Of a DNA stretch of 64,000 bases, positions 47,373-55,487 are shown in pieces. Source of the stretch: a virus; the IMG/VR virus record IMGVR_UViG_3300043410_000638, positions 1 to 64,000 of that record. One strand, given 5' to 3'. How positions within the stretch are numbered: position 1 is the stretch's first letter; each line of letters opens with the position of its first letter. Under the pieces are notes generated by a model. That model worked only from the letters and a program-made list of their open reading frames with translations, searched no databases and was not told the DNA's origin. A program made the position numbers and the translations under genes.

Positions 47373-50366
47373 CTATTGTAGGGGATGCTCAATCTCTGCG
47401 GCAAGGTCACTGTTCAATATGTGAACCTTTGCCATATCAATAACGATGCATCTCACGCTGACGCCGGGGCTCGCTGTCCCGGCCGCAAGTGCCTTGAACT
47501 GAGATGAAGAGATCAACACGCCTTTGGCTTTCATTTCAGCAATCATCGCATCAAAGTGTGCTCGGTGATCTGCACACCACGATCTAAGAGGTGACGAGGC
47601 GATATACAGTCTGTCGGTGTCACGCTCCATGCGCATCACCAGTCGGCCCAAAGGCTCCTTGATGGGCATCTCAGAGATGGCTAAGCCACCTGCTGTGATC
47701 TCCCCATGGTTCACGATCAGCTCATTGCGCTTGTTCTCGTTGATGAACTGACCCAGCGTCTGCAATGCATCCTGCTCTACAGACTCCTTCATCACGGTTG
47801 TGATATCGCCAAGCTGTTGGATAGCCCATGCTTCCACCCGGTCTACATCGATGTTGTGCAGACCTAAAGCTTTAGCAGCTCTTGCACCAGTGAACACGGC
47901 TGCGCACACACCTCGGAAGAACCGATGCTGACGTTTGAAGTTGAACTTCTTCACGTAGCTCTGGTAAGTCTCAAAAGTTTCCCGTTTGAGATCATCTTCC
48001 ATATCCGCAAGGTACTGCGCATAGATGTGCCCGGCTAGACCATAGTTGTTTGGCAACACATGCTCATACCAATGGCTGGCTTCCTCTTGAGTCAGGGCGT
48101 CCTTCACATCGATGTTCAGCTCGATGATTCGGTTCATTTCCCCACCAAGATTGATCCGATGCTGTTTCAGGGTGTCATACAGGCTGTTGTTACCTGATGA
48201 GACCACAATGGTTTCCCACTTGGTCTGGTTCCTGCGCAGTGAGTTACTATGTGAATACTGACGATGCTTGCCTCGGTTTTCCGAGATGCGGTACGCCAGC
48301 TCACTCAGCTCGTCCGGGTCCATGTTGGTAATCTCATCGATCCACACAGGCAAGTGCCTGTACACACCCATCTGATGATACCGAGCATTGTCGGTATCGG
48401 TCTTCAAGAGCATGAGTTCCTTGGGGTCACCCCAGACACTGGCACCGACCCTCTGATTGGTCGACTTACCCACGCCTGACTCCTTATTGGACAGATGCAC
48501 CAGACAGCTACCTAGCTCCAAGAACTTGTAGAGCGGAGCGCCGTAGGCGATGAACATGGTGAATGCCTTGGCCTCATTACCCGGGGCCCCGTACAGGTTC
48601 GCCATCTCAACCCATTCAGCAAGTGATCCTACCGGATCAAACGCATCAGCCGTGTGTGCTGTAGCTTTGGAAGGCGGGCTGTAGGTTGGGCTCATGTTGG
48701 CCACGTATTCACGCTTACCAACCACAAAGCTTCCTTCATGCCAGCCGTAGTGAGCCCGAGCAATACCCGGTTTAGTCTCCCTCTCAAGCTGCACAACCCA
48801 CGCTTGGATGTATTGCTGAAGCAAGGCAGTGGTCCCTTTAAAAAAGGCGCCATGGACCCCGTGATGCGCAAGACGCTTCTGTAGGGTGTCCTGCTTGGCA
48901 ATCTCTTCATAAGGGATCATGAACTGCACTGCACGCTTCTGGTGGGGGCCGAACGGCTGTACATGCACCATGTGCAATGCCATACCCTCATCTTCATCCT
49001 GCATCAGCTCTTTCACCCAGAGGTCGTTACCATAGACAAAGGTCTCCATGGATTCGCCGGCCTCTTCAGCCTGCTCGACTTCATCAAAGTCCCTGCGGAC
49101 TACACCACCCTGTCTGGGCCGGGCCCATGGTGCTGGGTAGGAAAGAGGTGCTTCGACTGTGGTCTCTCCGGGCAGCCCTTCATGGATCACGTTCTCAATG
49201 ATCAAATCAGACGCAGTGGAAAGCTCTACTGAGCGACCCAGACTGATTGGGCCTTTGATCTTGCCTTGAGTCCGATGAACACATCCGATGCAACCATCAG
49301 GGTTTTTCTGTTGGAATGCCGCGCACGCGGCTGGTCCCTTGTTGAGAGACGCAGCTTTCTTAGCCACAGCCACAGCATCATAGTCTGGGTGACCTTCTGA
49401 GATGAGCTGAATTGCTTCATCTGCATCGGTGCAGAACTGAGCCACAGACAGGGCAAGAAGCCACATATCGTATTCAAGGTGCGCACGTTCCTCGTAACAC
49501 TTCTTGATCTGCTGACAGCCAGCACAGGCTTCCACAGGTTCCTCTCGGAGCACAGCCTGATCATTGCCATCCTTGTCCTTAATGATCTTCTTGACCGGGA
49601 CTTTGATTTGCTTAGTGATGAGGCTTTTGCGAAGCAATACGTCAAAACTGCAGCTCGGGTACTCACCCATCAAGCTGCTGGTCATCGGGTCAATAGACGT
49701 ATTGACCGTACCATGAGTTAGCGCAACAGGGATGATGCGTTGGAAAGTTTCCAGTGTCATCACCGGGGCAGCGTGCCGCACCTTGACCTGCTTGGGTTTG
49801 TCGGGATTCTTGGTGTTGAAACTGTCTGGCGGGCGCAGAAGTGATGCGCCGTCTCCGATCACACGTCGATCGGTTTCAAACTGATACTCATTGGCCTTAG
49901 CCACCAGACCCATGACAGCCGGCTTCCATAGGTCGTATGGGATGTCCCGGTCCATGATCCAGTAGCAGTGGATGCCATAACCAGAACTGACCAGCGTAGG
50001 CATGGGCAGCCCTGTGTGGGTTAAGAATTGCTGTAGGGCCGCTAGACCTTCTTTCTGGGTCTTATAGGGCTTCTTAGCATCTGGACCACAATCGATGTCC
50101 ACATAGAACGATCGATGGCTTTTTACGTTGGATGCGGTAGCACCGCTGTATTTATCACCTTTCTCCTTGAACAGCCCGGGGACATAGTAAGGCTCCCTGC
50201 CTTCAGACTGAAAGTGTTCGATTGCTTGATCAGCCTCATCAAAATCCTTTGCCCAGATATGGTAAGGACCCTGACCGGGCCTTGGTTTGAAATAAATCCC
50301 CCGGATGCATATCCATCCTTGAGGTTCATCTCCGAATAATGTGTTGAAAAATTCCCGCCTGTTCAC
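47373..50366 (-). CDS. Primase-helicase (archaeo-eukaryotic-primase-like plus AAA+/D5-like helicase), 997 aa
   Basis: GTG start with AGGAG upstream. N-terminal primase-like core: SFYVDIDCG (Asp90, Asp92), SSGYGIHCYW (His133) and LLRPPDSFNTK (near 176-186), the three AEP-type motifs. A Cys-rich stretch (CAGCQQIKKC) near 280 follows. C-terminal helicase: GVGKST Walker A (631-636), WIDE Walker B (near 675), and arginine-rich sensor segments (NRIIELNID). It should prime and unwind DNA at the fork and is the last gene of the replication arm. The AEP assignment is by motif only. Confidence 0.78.
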   Translation of the reverse strand: MNRREFFNTLFGDEPQGWICIRGIYFKPRPGQGPYHIWAKDFDEADQAIEHFQSEGREPYYVPGLFKEKGDKYSGATASNVKSHRSFYVDIDCGPDAKKPYKTQKEGLAALQQFLTHTGLPMPTLVSSGYGIHCYWIMDRDIPYDLWKPAVMGLVAKANEYQFETDRRVIGDGASLLRPPDSFNTKNPDKPKQVKVRHAAPVMTLETFQRIIPVALTHGTVNTSIDPMTSSLMGEYPSCSFDVLLRKSLITKQIKVPVKKIIKDKDGNDQAVLREEPVEACAGCQQIKKCYEERAHLEYDMWLLALSVAQFCTDADEAIQLISEGHPDYDAVAVAKKAASLNKGPAACAAFQQKNPDGCIGCVHRTQGKIKGPISLGRSVELSTASDLIIENVIHEGLPGETTVEAPLSYPAPWARPRQGGVVRRDFDEVEQAEEAGESMETFVYGNDLWVKELMQDEDEGMALHMVHVQPFGPHQKRAVQFMIPYEEIAKQDTLQKRLAHHGVHGAFFKGTTALLQQYIQAWVVQLERETKPGIARAHYGWHEGSFVVGKREYVANMSPTYSPPSKATAHTADAFDPVGSLAEWVEMANLYGAPGNEAKAFTMFIAYGAPLYKFLELGSCLVHLSNKESGVGKSTNQRVGASVWGDPKELMLLKTDTDNARYHQMGVYRHLPVWIDEITNMDPDELSELAYRISENRGKHRQYSHSNSLRRNQTKWETIVVSSGNNSLYDTLKQHRINLGGEMNRIIELNIDVKDALTQEEASHWYEHVLPNNYGLAGHIYAQYLADMEDDLKRETFETYQSYVKKFNFKRQHRFFRGVCAAVFTGARAAKALGLHNIDVDRVEAWAIQQLGDITTVMKESVEQDALQTLGQFINENKRNELIVNHGEITAGGLAISEMPIKEPLGRLVMRMERDTDRLYIASSPLRSWCADHRAHFDAMIAEMKAKGVLISSSQFKALAAGTASPGVSVRCIVIDMAKVHILNSDLAAEIEHPLQ

Positions 50367-50375
50367 CTTGTTCTC

Positions 50376-50864
50376 CTACTGATGCAGAAAAGTAAAAAGC
50401 TCCTTTTCCGCGGCTAAGCGTGCGGCCACTGCATCTAATAGGTTTTCATAAACACCCACATATTTCTTTTTCTTATCCGTCTGGATTTGTACTTCCCATT
50501 TCCTTATGCGCGCAATCCAAGAGACGCCTTTAATACCAGAAGTGTTATCTTTCCTAAGAGATGTGTTTTGTTGGTTGTCGGAATCATTACGTGCCGCCAA
50601 CCTAAGATTTTCTATCCGATTGTTGCTTCGATCTCTATCAATATGATCTAGTTGGCACATCGGTAAAGAGCCATCACCGTACCACCACAGCCAAACAATT
50701 CTGTGCAGTTGATAAGTTACACCCTTTATTTTTACTTGCCTGTGCCCACTACTGTCTGTAGATCCGGCGACTTTGCCTGAGCGTTTCCAATACAACTTTC
50801 CATCTTTGGGGTCGTAATCAAACAATTGTCTTAGCAAACATTGCGATGGCATTGCACTGTGCAT
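50376..50864 (-). CDS. HNH-AP2 homing endonuclease, 162 aa
   Basis: HNH_3 core MCQLDHIDRDRSNNRIENLR (about residues 69-88) with LHRIVWLWWYGDG before it; C-terminal AP2-like GIKGVSWIARIRKWEVQIQT then YVGVYENLLDAVAARL. Inserted between the putative SSB gene's terminator and the primase-helicase gene. Its stop codon is followed at once by the AGGAG that serves the primase GTG start, so it must be read through to make primase unless another promoter exists. More A/T-rich than its neighbours. Confidence 0.85.
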   Translation of the reverse strand: MHSAMPSQCLLRQLFDYDPKDGKLYWKRSGKVAGSTDSSGHRQVKIKGVTYQLHRIVWLWWYGDGSLPMCQLDHIDRDRSNNRIENLRLAARNDSDNQQNTSLRKDNTSGIKGVSWIARIRKWEVQIQTDKKKKYVGVYENLLDAVAARLAAEKELFTFLHQ

Positions 50865-50890
50865 AGTACCTGTGCTCCTAAATATGAGTG

Positions 50891-50919
50891 AGAAAAGGGG
50901 AGCAGTGCTCCCCTTTTCT
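50891..50919 (-). terminator. Bidirectional intrinsic terminator after the putative SSB gene
   Basis: AGAAAAGGGGAGCA, centre G, TGCTCCCCTTTTCT: 14-bp perfect arms. U-rich sequence is within the arms in both directions (CCCCTTTTCT). It sits 25 bases after the stop of the putative SSB gene and should reduce downstream primase expression relative to SSB. Confidence 0.75.
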
Positions 50920-50944
50920 TGGTGGGCTAAATAATAATTAACCC

Positions 50945-51907
50945 TTACTCATCATCATCGTCGCCCCATGCGCCCAGTACGGCCGCAAGTTCATTCGGTT
51001 CTTCAGCAGGCTTAGCCTTGCTACGGACCTGCGGTGCTTCTTCCTCTTCAGGCTCTTCAACCGGTGCAGGAGCTGCCTTGGCCTTCTTAGGCTTCGGTTC
51101 TTCCGCAGGCTCATCACGGAAGACTGCAGGCTTCTTCTCAACCTTCTTTGTTTCAGCCGCAGGCTTCTCAGCAGCACCCTGACGATCGGTCTGTGCCGGG
51201 TTGAAGGTGATCGCGTTGATAGCATCCTGTGACTGACCATGCTCGATGACTGCATCCATCTCATCCTCAGTCAACGGGCGAACCGCACGGAAGACAATCT
51301 TAGGAGTTGCTGAGCTGGTGTCGAACTTGAGTTCGGTGACCACAGAGTTGATAGAGAGGCCGTGGCCGCCGATGAAGCGAGCGTAAGCTTCGAGAGGCAT
51401 CTTGCCATCTTCAGCCTTACCGAAGATAGACTGGGACGGAAGAACCAACTGGAACACTTCACCCTGCTCGATGTTGTTAGCCAACACGACTGCAACACGA
51501 CGATGGAAGCGACATGCGCGTGAAGTGCCTTGGCCTGATCCTGCCACGTTCATGGGGCAATTAGCACAGGCACTGGCCTGTGGCGCTTCGGACTTTGGGT
51601 CGGGCTTGATGCCGTCATTAGACCAGCAGTCAGGAAGCTGACCCTTAGACTCTTCCGAGTAAGTGCCTTTGTAGTAAGAGCGTGAAGTCTTGGCCGCAGC
51701 GTTGACAATGACAACGTCCAGATTGCGGTCTTCGTTCTTTGCGATCTCTTCGCCGCCAGCGATCATACGCCAGACACCACCCAGAATAGAGATGCGCTTG
51801 CCGACGGAGCTGCCGCCCATAAGGGCCTTGGTAATTTCATCCACACCCCTAGCTGCTGCCGGGAGTGCTGCGTTCTTGTCGCGGAAAAGTGCAATTTCAT
51901 TAGCCAT
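50945..51907 (-). CDS. Putative single-stranded-DNA-binding protein, 320 aa
   Basis: N-terminal folded part with VWRMIAGGEEIAKNEDRNLD and VIVNAAAKTSRSYYKGTYSE, then a zinc-binding-like stretch CANCPMNVAGSGQG with CRFHRR (C-C-C-H). About residues 240-300 is a Pro/Glu/Lys linker. The C-terminus GAWGDDDDE is an acidic tail like those of SSB proteins that recruit replication partners. It has its own promoter and leader, consistent with high expression. The SSB role is inferred from the tail and position. Confidence 0.55.
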   Translation of the reverse strand: MANEIALFRDKNAALPAAARGVDEITKALMGGSSVGKRISILGGVWRMIAGGEEIAKNEDRNLDVVIVNAAAKTSRSYYKGTYSEESKGQLPDCWSNDGIKPDPKSEAPQASACANCPMNVAGSGQGTSRACRFHRRVAVVLANNIEQGEVFQLVLPSQSIFGKAEDGKMPLEAYARFIGGHGLSINSVVTELKFDTSSATPKIVFRAVRPLTEDEMDAVIEHGQSQDAINAITFNPAQTDRQGAAEKPAAETKKVEKKPAVFRDEPAEEPKPKKAKAAPAPVEEPEEEEAPQVRSKAKPAEEPNELAAVLGAWGDDDDE

Positions 51908-51933
51908 GATTAATCCTCAAAAGTATGGAGCCT

Positions 51934-51989
51934 TGTGCGTCCTAATTCACTCGTGGCAACAACCACGGGTACCCTCGGCAGGACGCACA
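51934..51989. promoter_or_regulatory. Structured leader of the putative SSB gene
   Basis: Outer inverted repeat TGTGCGTCCT (51934-51943) / AGGACGCACA (51980-51989), a perfect 10-bp match, enclosing CGTGG, loop CAACAA, CCACG (51952-51967). Only transcripts from the upstream promoter (52461) would contain the whole structure; those from 51989 would start within the outer arm. It may be a translation-control leader or a DNA operator. Confidence 0.6.
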
Positions 51990-52018
51990 TCATAGGCCGG
52001 GGCAAAACGTACAGTCAA
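51989..52018 (-). promoter_or_regulatory. Promoter for the putative SSB gene
   Basis: Minus-strand TTGACT (52013-52018), 18-nt spacer, TATGAT (51989-51994): 5/6 and 5/6. It overlaps the end of the upstream gene and abuts the inverted-repeat arm of the SSB leader. Confidence 0.55.
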
Positions 52019-52417
52019 TCAACCTTTAGATCGACGGACACTAATTTGGTATGAACTCAAGCAGTTCAAGCCGGGTGGCAGTTCTTCGGGATTCTCATCC
52101 AGAAAAGACTTCATATTGGTCTCATGGATGCGTTGCTGCAGCAGCTCAAATGCATCGTGCTTCTTGATGAAGTCGTAAAGCTCCGGCCAGTTTGTGGTGG
52201 TGTAGCGGTGCTTAACGGTGCGAGACACGGTGCCCTTGGATGTCTTGAGACTATTGGCATTGATTGCCTTCATCATATCCATGAGCTTTTCCGAGACCAA
52301 TTCTTGTTGGGCCTTGAGCTCTTCATCTTCCTGCTCAAAGGCGCGCTTTAATTCTGACCGCTTATCGCGGATCTTGATGTAGACAGCAGCCAGTCTGTCG
52401 GCCGTTACGTCAGTCAT
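52019..52417 (-). CDS. Conserved helical replication-region protein, 132 aa
   Basis: ATG 52417 behind CAGGAGACAATT. MTDVTADRLAAVYIKIRDKR, then a charged coiled coil (KAQQELVSEKLMDMMKAINA), a beta hairpin (KTSKGTVSRTVKHRYTTTNW) and a C-terminal part with NMKSFLDENPEELPPGLNCL. I recall the family as abundant in aquatic phages next to SSB-like or recombination genes, with no proven function. It has a near-perfect promoter of its own (52461). Confidence 0.65.
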   Translation of the reverse strand: MTDVTADRLAAVYIKIRDKRSELKRAFEQEDEELKAQQELVSEKLMDMMKAINANSLKTSKGTVSRTVKHRYTTTNWPELYDFIKKHDAFELLQQRIHETNMKSFLDENPEELPPGLNCLSSYQISVRRSKG

Positions 52418-52460
52418 AATTGTCTCCTGTTGCTCTCGCCACAATGACGAGGTGATTTCG

Positions 52461-52488
52461 ATTATATGCTCGAGTGAGGGCCTGTCAA
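52461..52488 (-). promoter_or_regulatory. Consensus leftward sigma70 promoter at the helicase 3' end
   Basis: Minus-strand TTGACA (52483-52488), 16-nt spacer, TATAAT (52461-52466): both boxes are perfect. The -35 overlaps the stop of the helicase gene. It should give strong independent expression of the 132-residue and SSB-like genes. Confidence 0.78.
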
Positions 52489-54056
52489 GTCAGCCCGATT
52501 ACGTCCTTGTACATGGCCAGTAAGCTGGCCTGATCTTCTTTTTTACCTTGCAGTCGCGTATACATCTGCCGCTCCACAGTGGAACCAAACAAATGGATGA
52601 CGGTGCAAGGATTCTTTTGCCCTGCCCGATGCACTCGGGCGTTAGCCTGAAGATAATACTCTAGGCTAGGGATGGGTGACCACCAGATAATGGTATTGGC
52701 TGCGTGCAGGGTGATTCCATGGGAGGCCGCCTGCGGCTGAATGACCAATACGTGTGGCTCTGGTGTGGTCTGGAACCTCTGGATGATGTCTGACCGTTTG
52801 TTGAGGGACACATCGCCCGAGATGGCCGCATTAGTGATCTTGTGCTTGGTTAAAAACTCCTGAATAGTGTCAATTGAGTGTTTGAAGTTCGCAAAAATAA
52901 GCGTCTTGTGAGATGCCTGCTCAACGATCTCCAGCATTTCATTCAGCCGGTTCTTACAGTCGAAGGCTACGATCTCTCCAGTATCGGAATAGACAGCGCC
53001 TGAACTTATCTGAAGAAGCTTGTTCATCTCAACCGCAGCATTGATCGCACTGATCTCCTGACCCGCAGCTTCAACGAGCAGCTCCTGTCGCAAGTTTTCA
53101 TAATACCTTGCCTGTTGGGAAGTCAATGGAACCTCACGGTCCACGTAAGTCATCTCTGGCAGATCCATGCATTCTTCTTTGGTGAACCGGATGGCCGGCT
53201 GCAAAGTGCGGTGGACAATCTCCTTGGCTTCCTTCCTCGGCACATAGCGGAATGTGCTGACCTTATACATGACCAGATCCTTGAAGGCCCCGTGGTACTT
53301 AGGCACGCTCTTGGGGTTGATCATCTTGGCGAGGCCGTAGGCTTCATCAGGCGACTGCGCTGCAGGCGTACCGGTCAGGAGCCAGACCCAAGTCTCCGGG
53401 GAGATCAATTGGTTGATCAACTTCCAGCGTTTGATGTTGGAGTTCTTGAGGGCTGATGCCTCATCACAAATGATGAGATCGAAGCCACCTTCCAGCAGGT
53501 CTTTATGGACCACCTCAATACCGTCATAGTTGATGATGACGAACTCAGCCCCCGCCTTGAGCACAGCGCGGCGTTTCTCTGGGGTGCCATGGGCAATGTC
53601 CACTCGTCGGTGCATCACCGATTTGAAGAGGTCTGCCCGCCATGCCGTGTCGAGAATCGACAGCGGGGCAATGATTAGCACACGATTGATAATCCCACGC
53701 TCCAGCAAATAATCGGCCGCCCATGCACAGCTCATGGTCTTGCCCGTACCCATGTCATTCAGACAAAACGCTCTAGGATGCATAGTCAAGAATGCTGCCG
53801 TCTCCACCTGATGCTTCATCGGGGTGTAAATGCCGGGCCATTTGTATTTGCCAGTGATCGGGGCAGGCGTTTTCTTGAACCCCAGATTCCGTAGGATCTT
53901 GGTGTTCCGCATGTTCCATGGCACGGCCACGGTCGACCCGACCTGACCATTGGGTAGCTCTGTTTGCTGCACAATAGTCGCTTTCTCAATCACCTCTGTG
54001 ATTTTATGCGGGTGCCGCGTATTCACGAGCACCGCCTTATTCTGGACGATCTCCAT
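52485..54056 (-). CDS. SNF2/DEAD-type superfamily 2 helicase, 523 aa
   Basis: RecA-like domain 1: YTPMKHQVETAAFL (Q-motif-like), MGTGKT (102-107, Walker A), ICDEASALKN (DEAS, Walker B) and LLTGTPAAQSPDEA (motif III). Domain 2: LIFANFKHSIDTIQEFL, VIQPQAASHGITLHAANTII (motif V) and YLQANARVHRAGQKN (motif VI, RVHRAGQ). The layout is that of compact SNF2-like phage helicases, which translocate on double-stranded DNA; a recombination or replication-restart role is likely. ATG 54056 has AGGAGA; a longer in-frame start at 54098 lacks a site. Confidence 0.88.
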   Translation of the reverse strand: MEIVQNKAVLVNTRHPHKITEVIEKATIVQQTELPNGQVGSTVAVPWNMRNTKILRNLGFKKTPAPITGKYKWPGIYTPMKHQVETAAFLTMHPRAFCLNDMGTGKTMSCAWAADYLLERGIINRVLIIAPLSILDTAWRADLFKSVMHRRVDIAHGTPEKRRAVLKAGAEFVIINYDGIEVVHKDLLEGGFDLIICDEASALKNSNIKRWKLINQLISPETWVWLLTGTPAAQSPDEAYGLAKMINPKSVPKYHGAFKDLVMYKVSTFRYVPRKEAKEIVHRTLQPAIRFTKEECMDLPEMTYVDREVPLTSQQARYYENLRQELLVEAAGQEISAINAAVEMNKLLQISSGAVYSDTGEIVAFDCKNRLNEMLEIVEQASHKTLIFANFKHSIDTIQEFLTKHKITNAAISGDVSLNKRSDIIQRFQTTPEPHVLVIQPQAASHGITLHAANTIIWWSPIPSLEYYLQANARVHRAGQKNPCTVIHLFGSTVERQMYTRLQGKKEDQASLLAMYKDVIGLT

Positions 54057-54072
54057 ATGTTCTCCTGTTGCT

Positions 54073-54089
54073 GCGCCCTTAGGGGGCGC
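54073..54089 (-). other. Hairpin upstream of the helicase ribosome-binding site
   Basis: GCGCCC / GGGCGC with a 5-nt loop (CCTAA on the minus strand), immediately upstream of the AGGAGA site of the helicase gene. It could influence translation initiation. Confidence 0.4.
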
Positions 54090-54103
54090 GACTTCCATCG
54101 AGC

Positions 54104-54328
54104 TTAAAGCAGCTCGTGATCTTCGTCTTTCAGTACTTCCAATACGGAAGGCTTGCCAATGTCAGTGTTAAATACCCAGCCGCGGATCTTGGTCCGACAG
54201 AAGTTACGTTCCTTCTTGGCAATTCGCCAGACAAGTTGAGTGATCTCATCCATGTACTGATCGATGATATGCTCAGGGAATCCGCACTCGCGGCTGATGT
54301 CCTTGATTGCTCTGGTCTTGAGGATCAT
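54104..54328 (-). CDS. Small hypothetical protein, 74 aa
   Basis: MILKTRAIKDISRECGFPEH, then IDQYMDEITQLVWRIAKKER and NFCRTKIRGWVFNTDIGK. Helical, of mixed charge; no motif. It overlaps the next upstream gene by 4 bases (ATGA) and is followed by a 48-base gap before the helicase gene. Unknown function; likely co-transcribed with polymerase and exonuclease genes. Confidence 0.6.
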   Translation of the reverse strand: MILKTRAIKDISRECGFPEHIIDQYMDEITQLVWRIAKKERNFCRTKIRGWVFNTDIGKPSVLEVLKDEDHELL

Positions 54329-54597
54329 TTGCTGTATTTGTTTTTGGGTTTGCCGTTCGACAATCGAGCGAACGTCCTATTCTTCTTCGGGCTTTCCAGT
54401 TTCACACCGTCTGAATTAGAACCGCCCCGGGCAAGGGCCTTCACATGAGAAACATCCTTACCTGTACGGTCGACACCTTTCTTATCTAGCGCACGCCTTG
54501 CGCGCTGACGCTCCATGCGGGCTTCAAAAGCTCCGGGCTTCTTTTTCTCAAGGGCCCGCTCATGGGTGTAGTTACGCTTCTCTTTCGGTGTCGGCAT
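54325..54597 (-). CDS. Small basic HNH-like protein, 90 aa
   Basis: Starts MPTPKEKRNYTHERALEKKK. Strongly basic; the second half has GVDRTGKDVSHVKALARGGS, then NSDGVKLESPKKNRTFARLS. The H-K-LA-GGSNS...NR pattern recalls HNH-type motifs, but the first His of a standard DH/HH pair is absent, so catalytic activity is doubtful. I remember similar proteins in replication regions of related phages, so it is more likely a resident gene than a mobile one. Confidence 0.5.
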   Translation of the reverse strand: MPTPKEKRNYTHERALEKKKPGAFEARMERQRARRALDKKGVDRTGKDVSHVKALARGGSNSDGVKLESPKKNRTFARLSNGKPKNKYSK

Positions 54598-54826
54598 CGT
54601 CTTCTTCCTCATAAGGCCAAACGATCAAAGGCGTGCCTTCACCCACATATGCGCCCTCAATGTTGTAAGCGCAGTACTCAAGGGCCTCAATGTCTGTCAA
54701 ACCCTGATTCATGAGGATATCAAGAATCTTCTGGCCGTCATAGACAATCTTCGGGGTAGGCAACCATGTATCGGTTGTGCCAATGATAGCAGCATCGAAG
54801 CCATCAATCTTCATAGGCTCATCCAT
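54572..54826 (-). CDS. Small acidic conserved phage protein, 84 aa
   Basis: MDEPMKIDGFDAAIIGTTDT, then LPTPKIVYDGQKILDILMNQ and EYCAYNIEGAYVGEGTPLIV. The IDGFD-AIIG...YD--KI-EIL...D--EAL-Y--YNI-GAYVGE-TP pattern is common in phages; function unknown. An alternative start ATG 54814 would fit family openings (MKIDGFD). It overlaps the exonuclease gene at its start and the basic gene at its end. Confidence 0.65.
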   Translation of the reverse strand: MDEPMKIDGFDAAIIGTTDTWLPTPKIVYDGQKILDILMNQGLTDIEALEYCAYNIEGAYVGEGTPLIVWPYEEEDDADTEREA

Positions 54827-55487
54827 TGTGTGGGCACCCCTTCACGTCACACCAGTTACGGCACAAACCATTCTTCTTAGGGTTCCAAACATTGGTCTTG
54901 TATGCGACCTCTCGGGCGGTCAGGAGTTCATTCAGATCAGCGAAGACATCCAACCCAAACTCCCGCTCGACCTTGTCTTTGATGAAGTCTTTGCAGACCA
55001 CAAAGATCAGTGAAGTCTTGATTTTCTTGAGCTGGGGGAACTTCAAAAAGAGCGCGGCCGCCATGAGTTTGAGCTGCCGCATATCCGCATACTTGGAATT
55101 CTTGTTGGTCTTATAGTCGGTGACCAGTGCCGTATCCCCGTTGATGATGACGAGGTCAGCGACCCCTCTGAACCAGACATCTGGATCAAAGAAGTCACAC
55201 GCAACCAAGCGGCCATTTGACCGCTTGACTCCCAATTTCAACTCGCAATGCTTGATGCCGGGTTTCTTCTTTAGCGCATCCAGATAGGGCTGGATGAAAG
55301 CAAACCGCGGATCGATCGGTGTATCGTCCTTGATGTAATCTTCAGCCGCTTTGTGTAGCTGCTCTCCGTAAAGCGCCGCCTCGTTTTGGGTATAAGCTAC
55401 CTCTTTCGTTACTTTTTCTGCTTGGTACTTTCTTGGGCACGTTTCAAACAATTTCAGAGAGCTAAAGCTCCAAGCTGGAATTTTCAT
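54819..55487 (-). CDS. Cas4/RecB-like PD-(D/E)XK exonuclease, 222 aa
   Basis: SSLKLFETCPRKYQAEKV (first Cys, residue 17), then FRGVADLVIINGDTALVTDY and KTNKN: the D-x(n)-D-Y-K nuclease core, with Asp in VADLVI, Asp in VTDYK and the Lys. The C-terminal CRNWCDVKGCPHNG supplies three Cys residues that with Cys17 suit a 4Fe-4S cluster, as in Cas4/AddB-type exonucleases. Phage copies act in recombination or DNA-end processing. Start overlaps the HNH stop by 4 bases. Confidence 0.85.
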   Translation of the reverse strand: MKIPAWSFSSLKLFETCPRKYQAEKVTKEVAYTQNEAALYGEQLHKAAEDYIKDDTPIDPRFAFIQPYLDALKKKPGIKHCELKLGVKRSNGRLVACDFFDPDVWFRGVADLVIINGDTALVTDYKTNKNSKYADMRQLKLMAAALFLKFPQLKKIKTSLIFVVCKDFIKDKVEREFGLDVFADLNELLTAREVAYKTNVWNPKKNGLCRNWCDVKGCPHNG

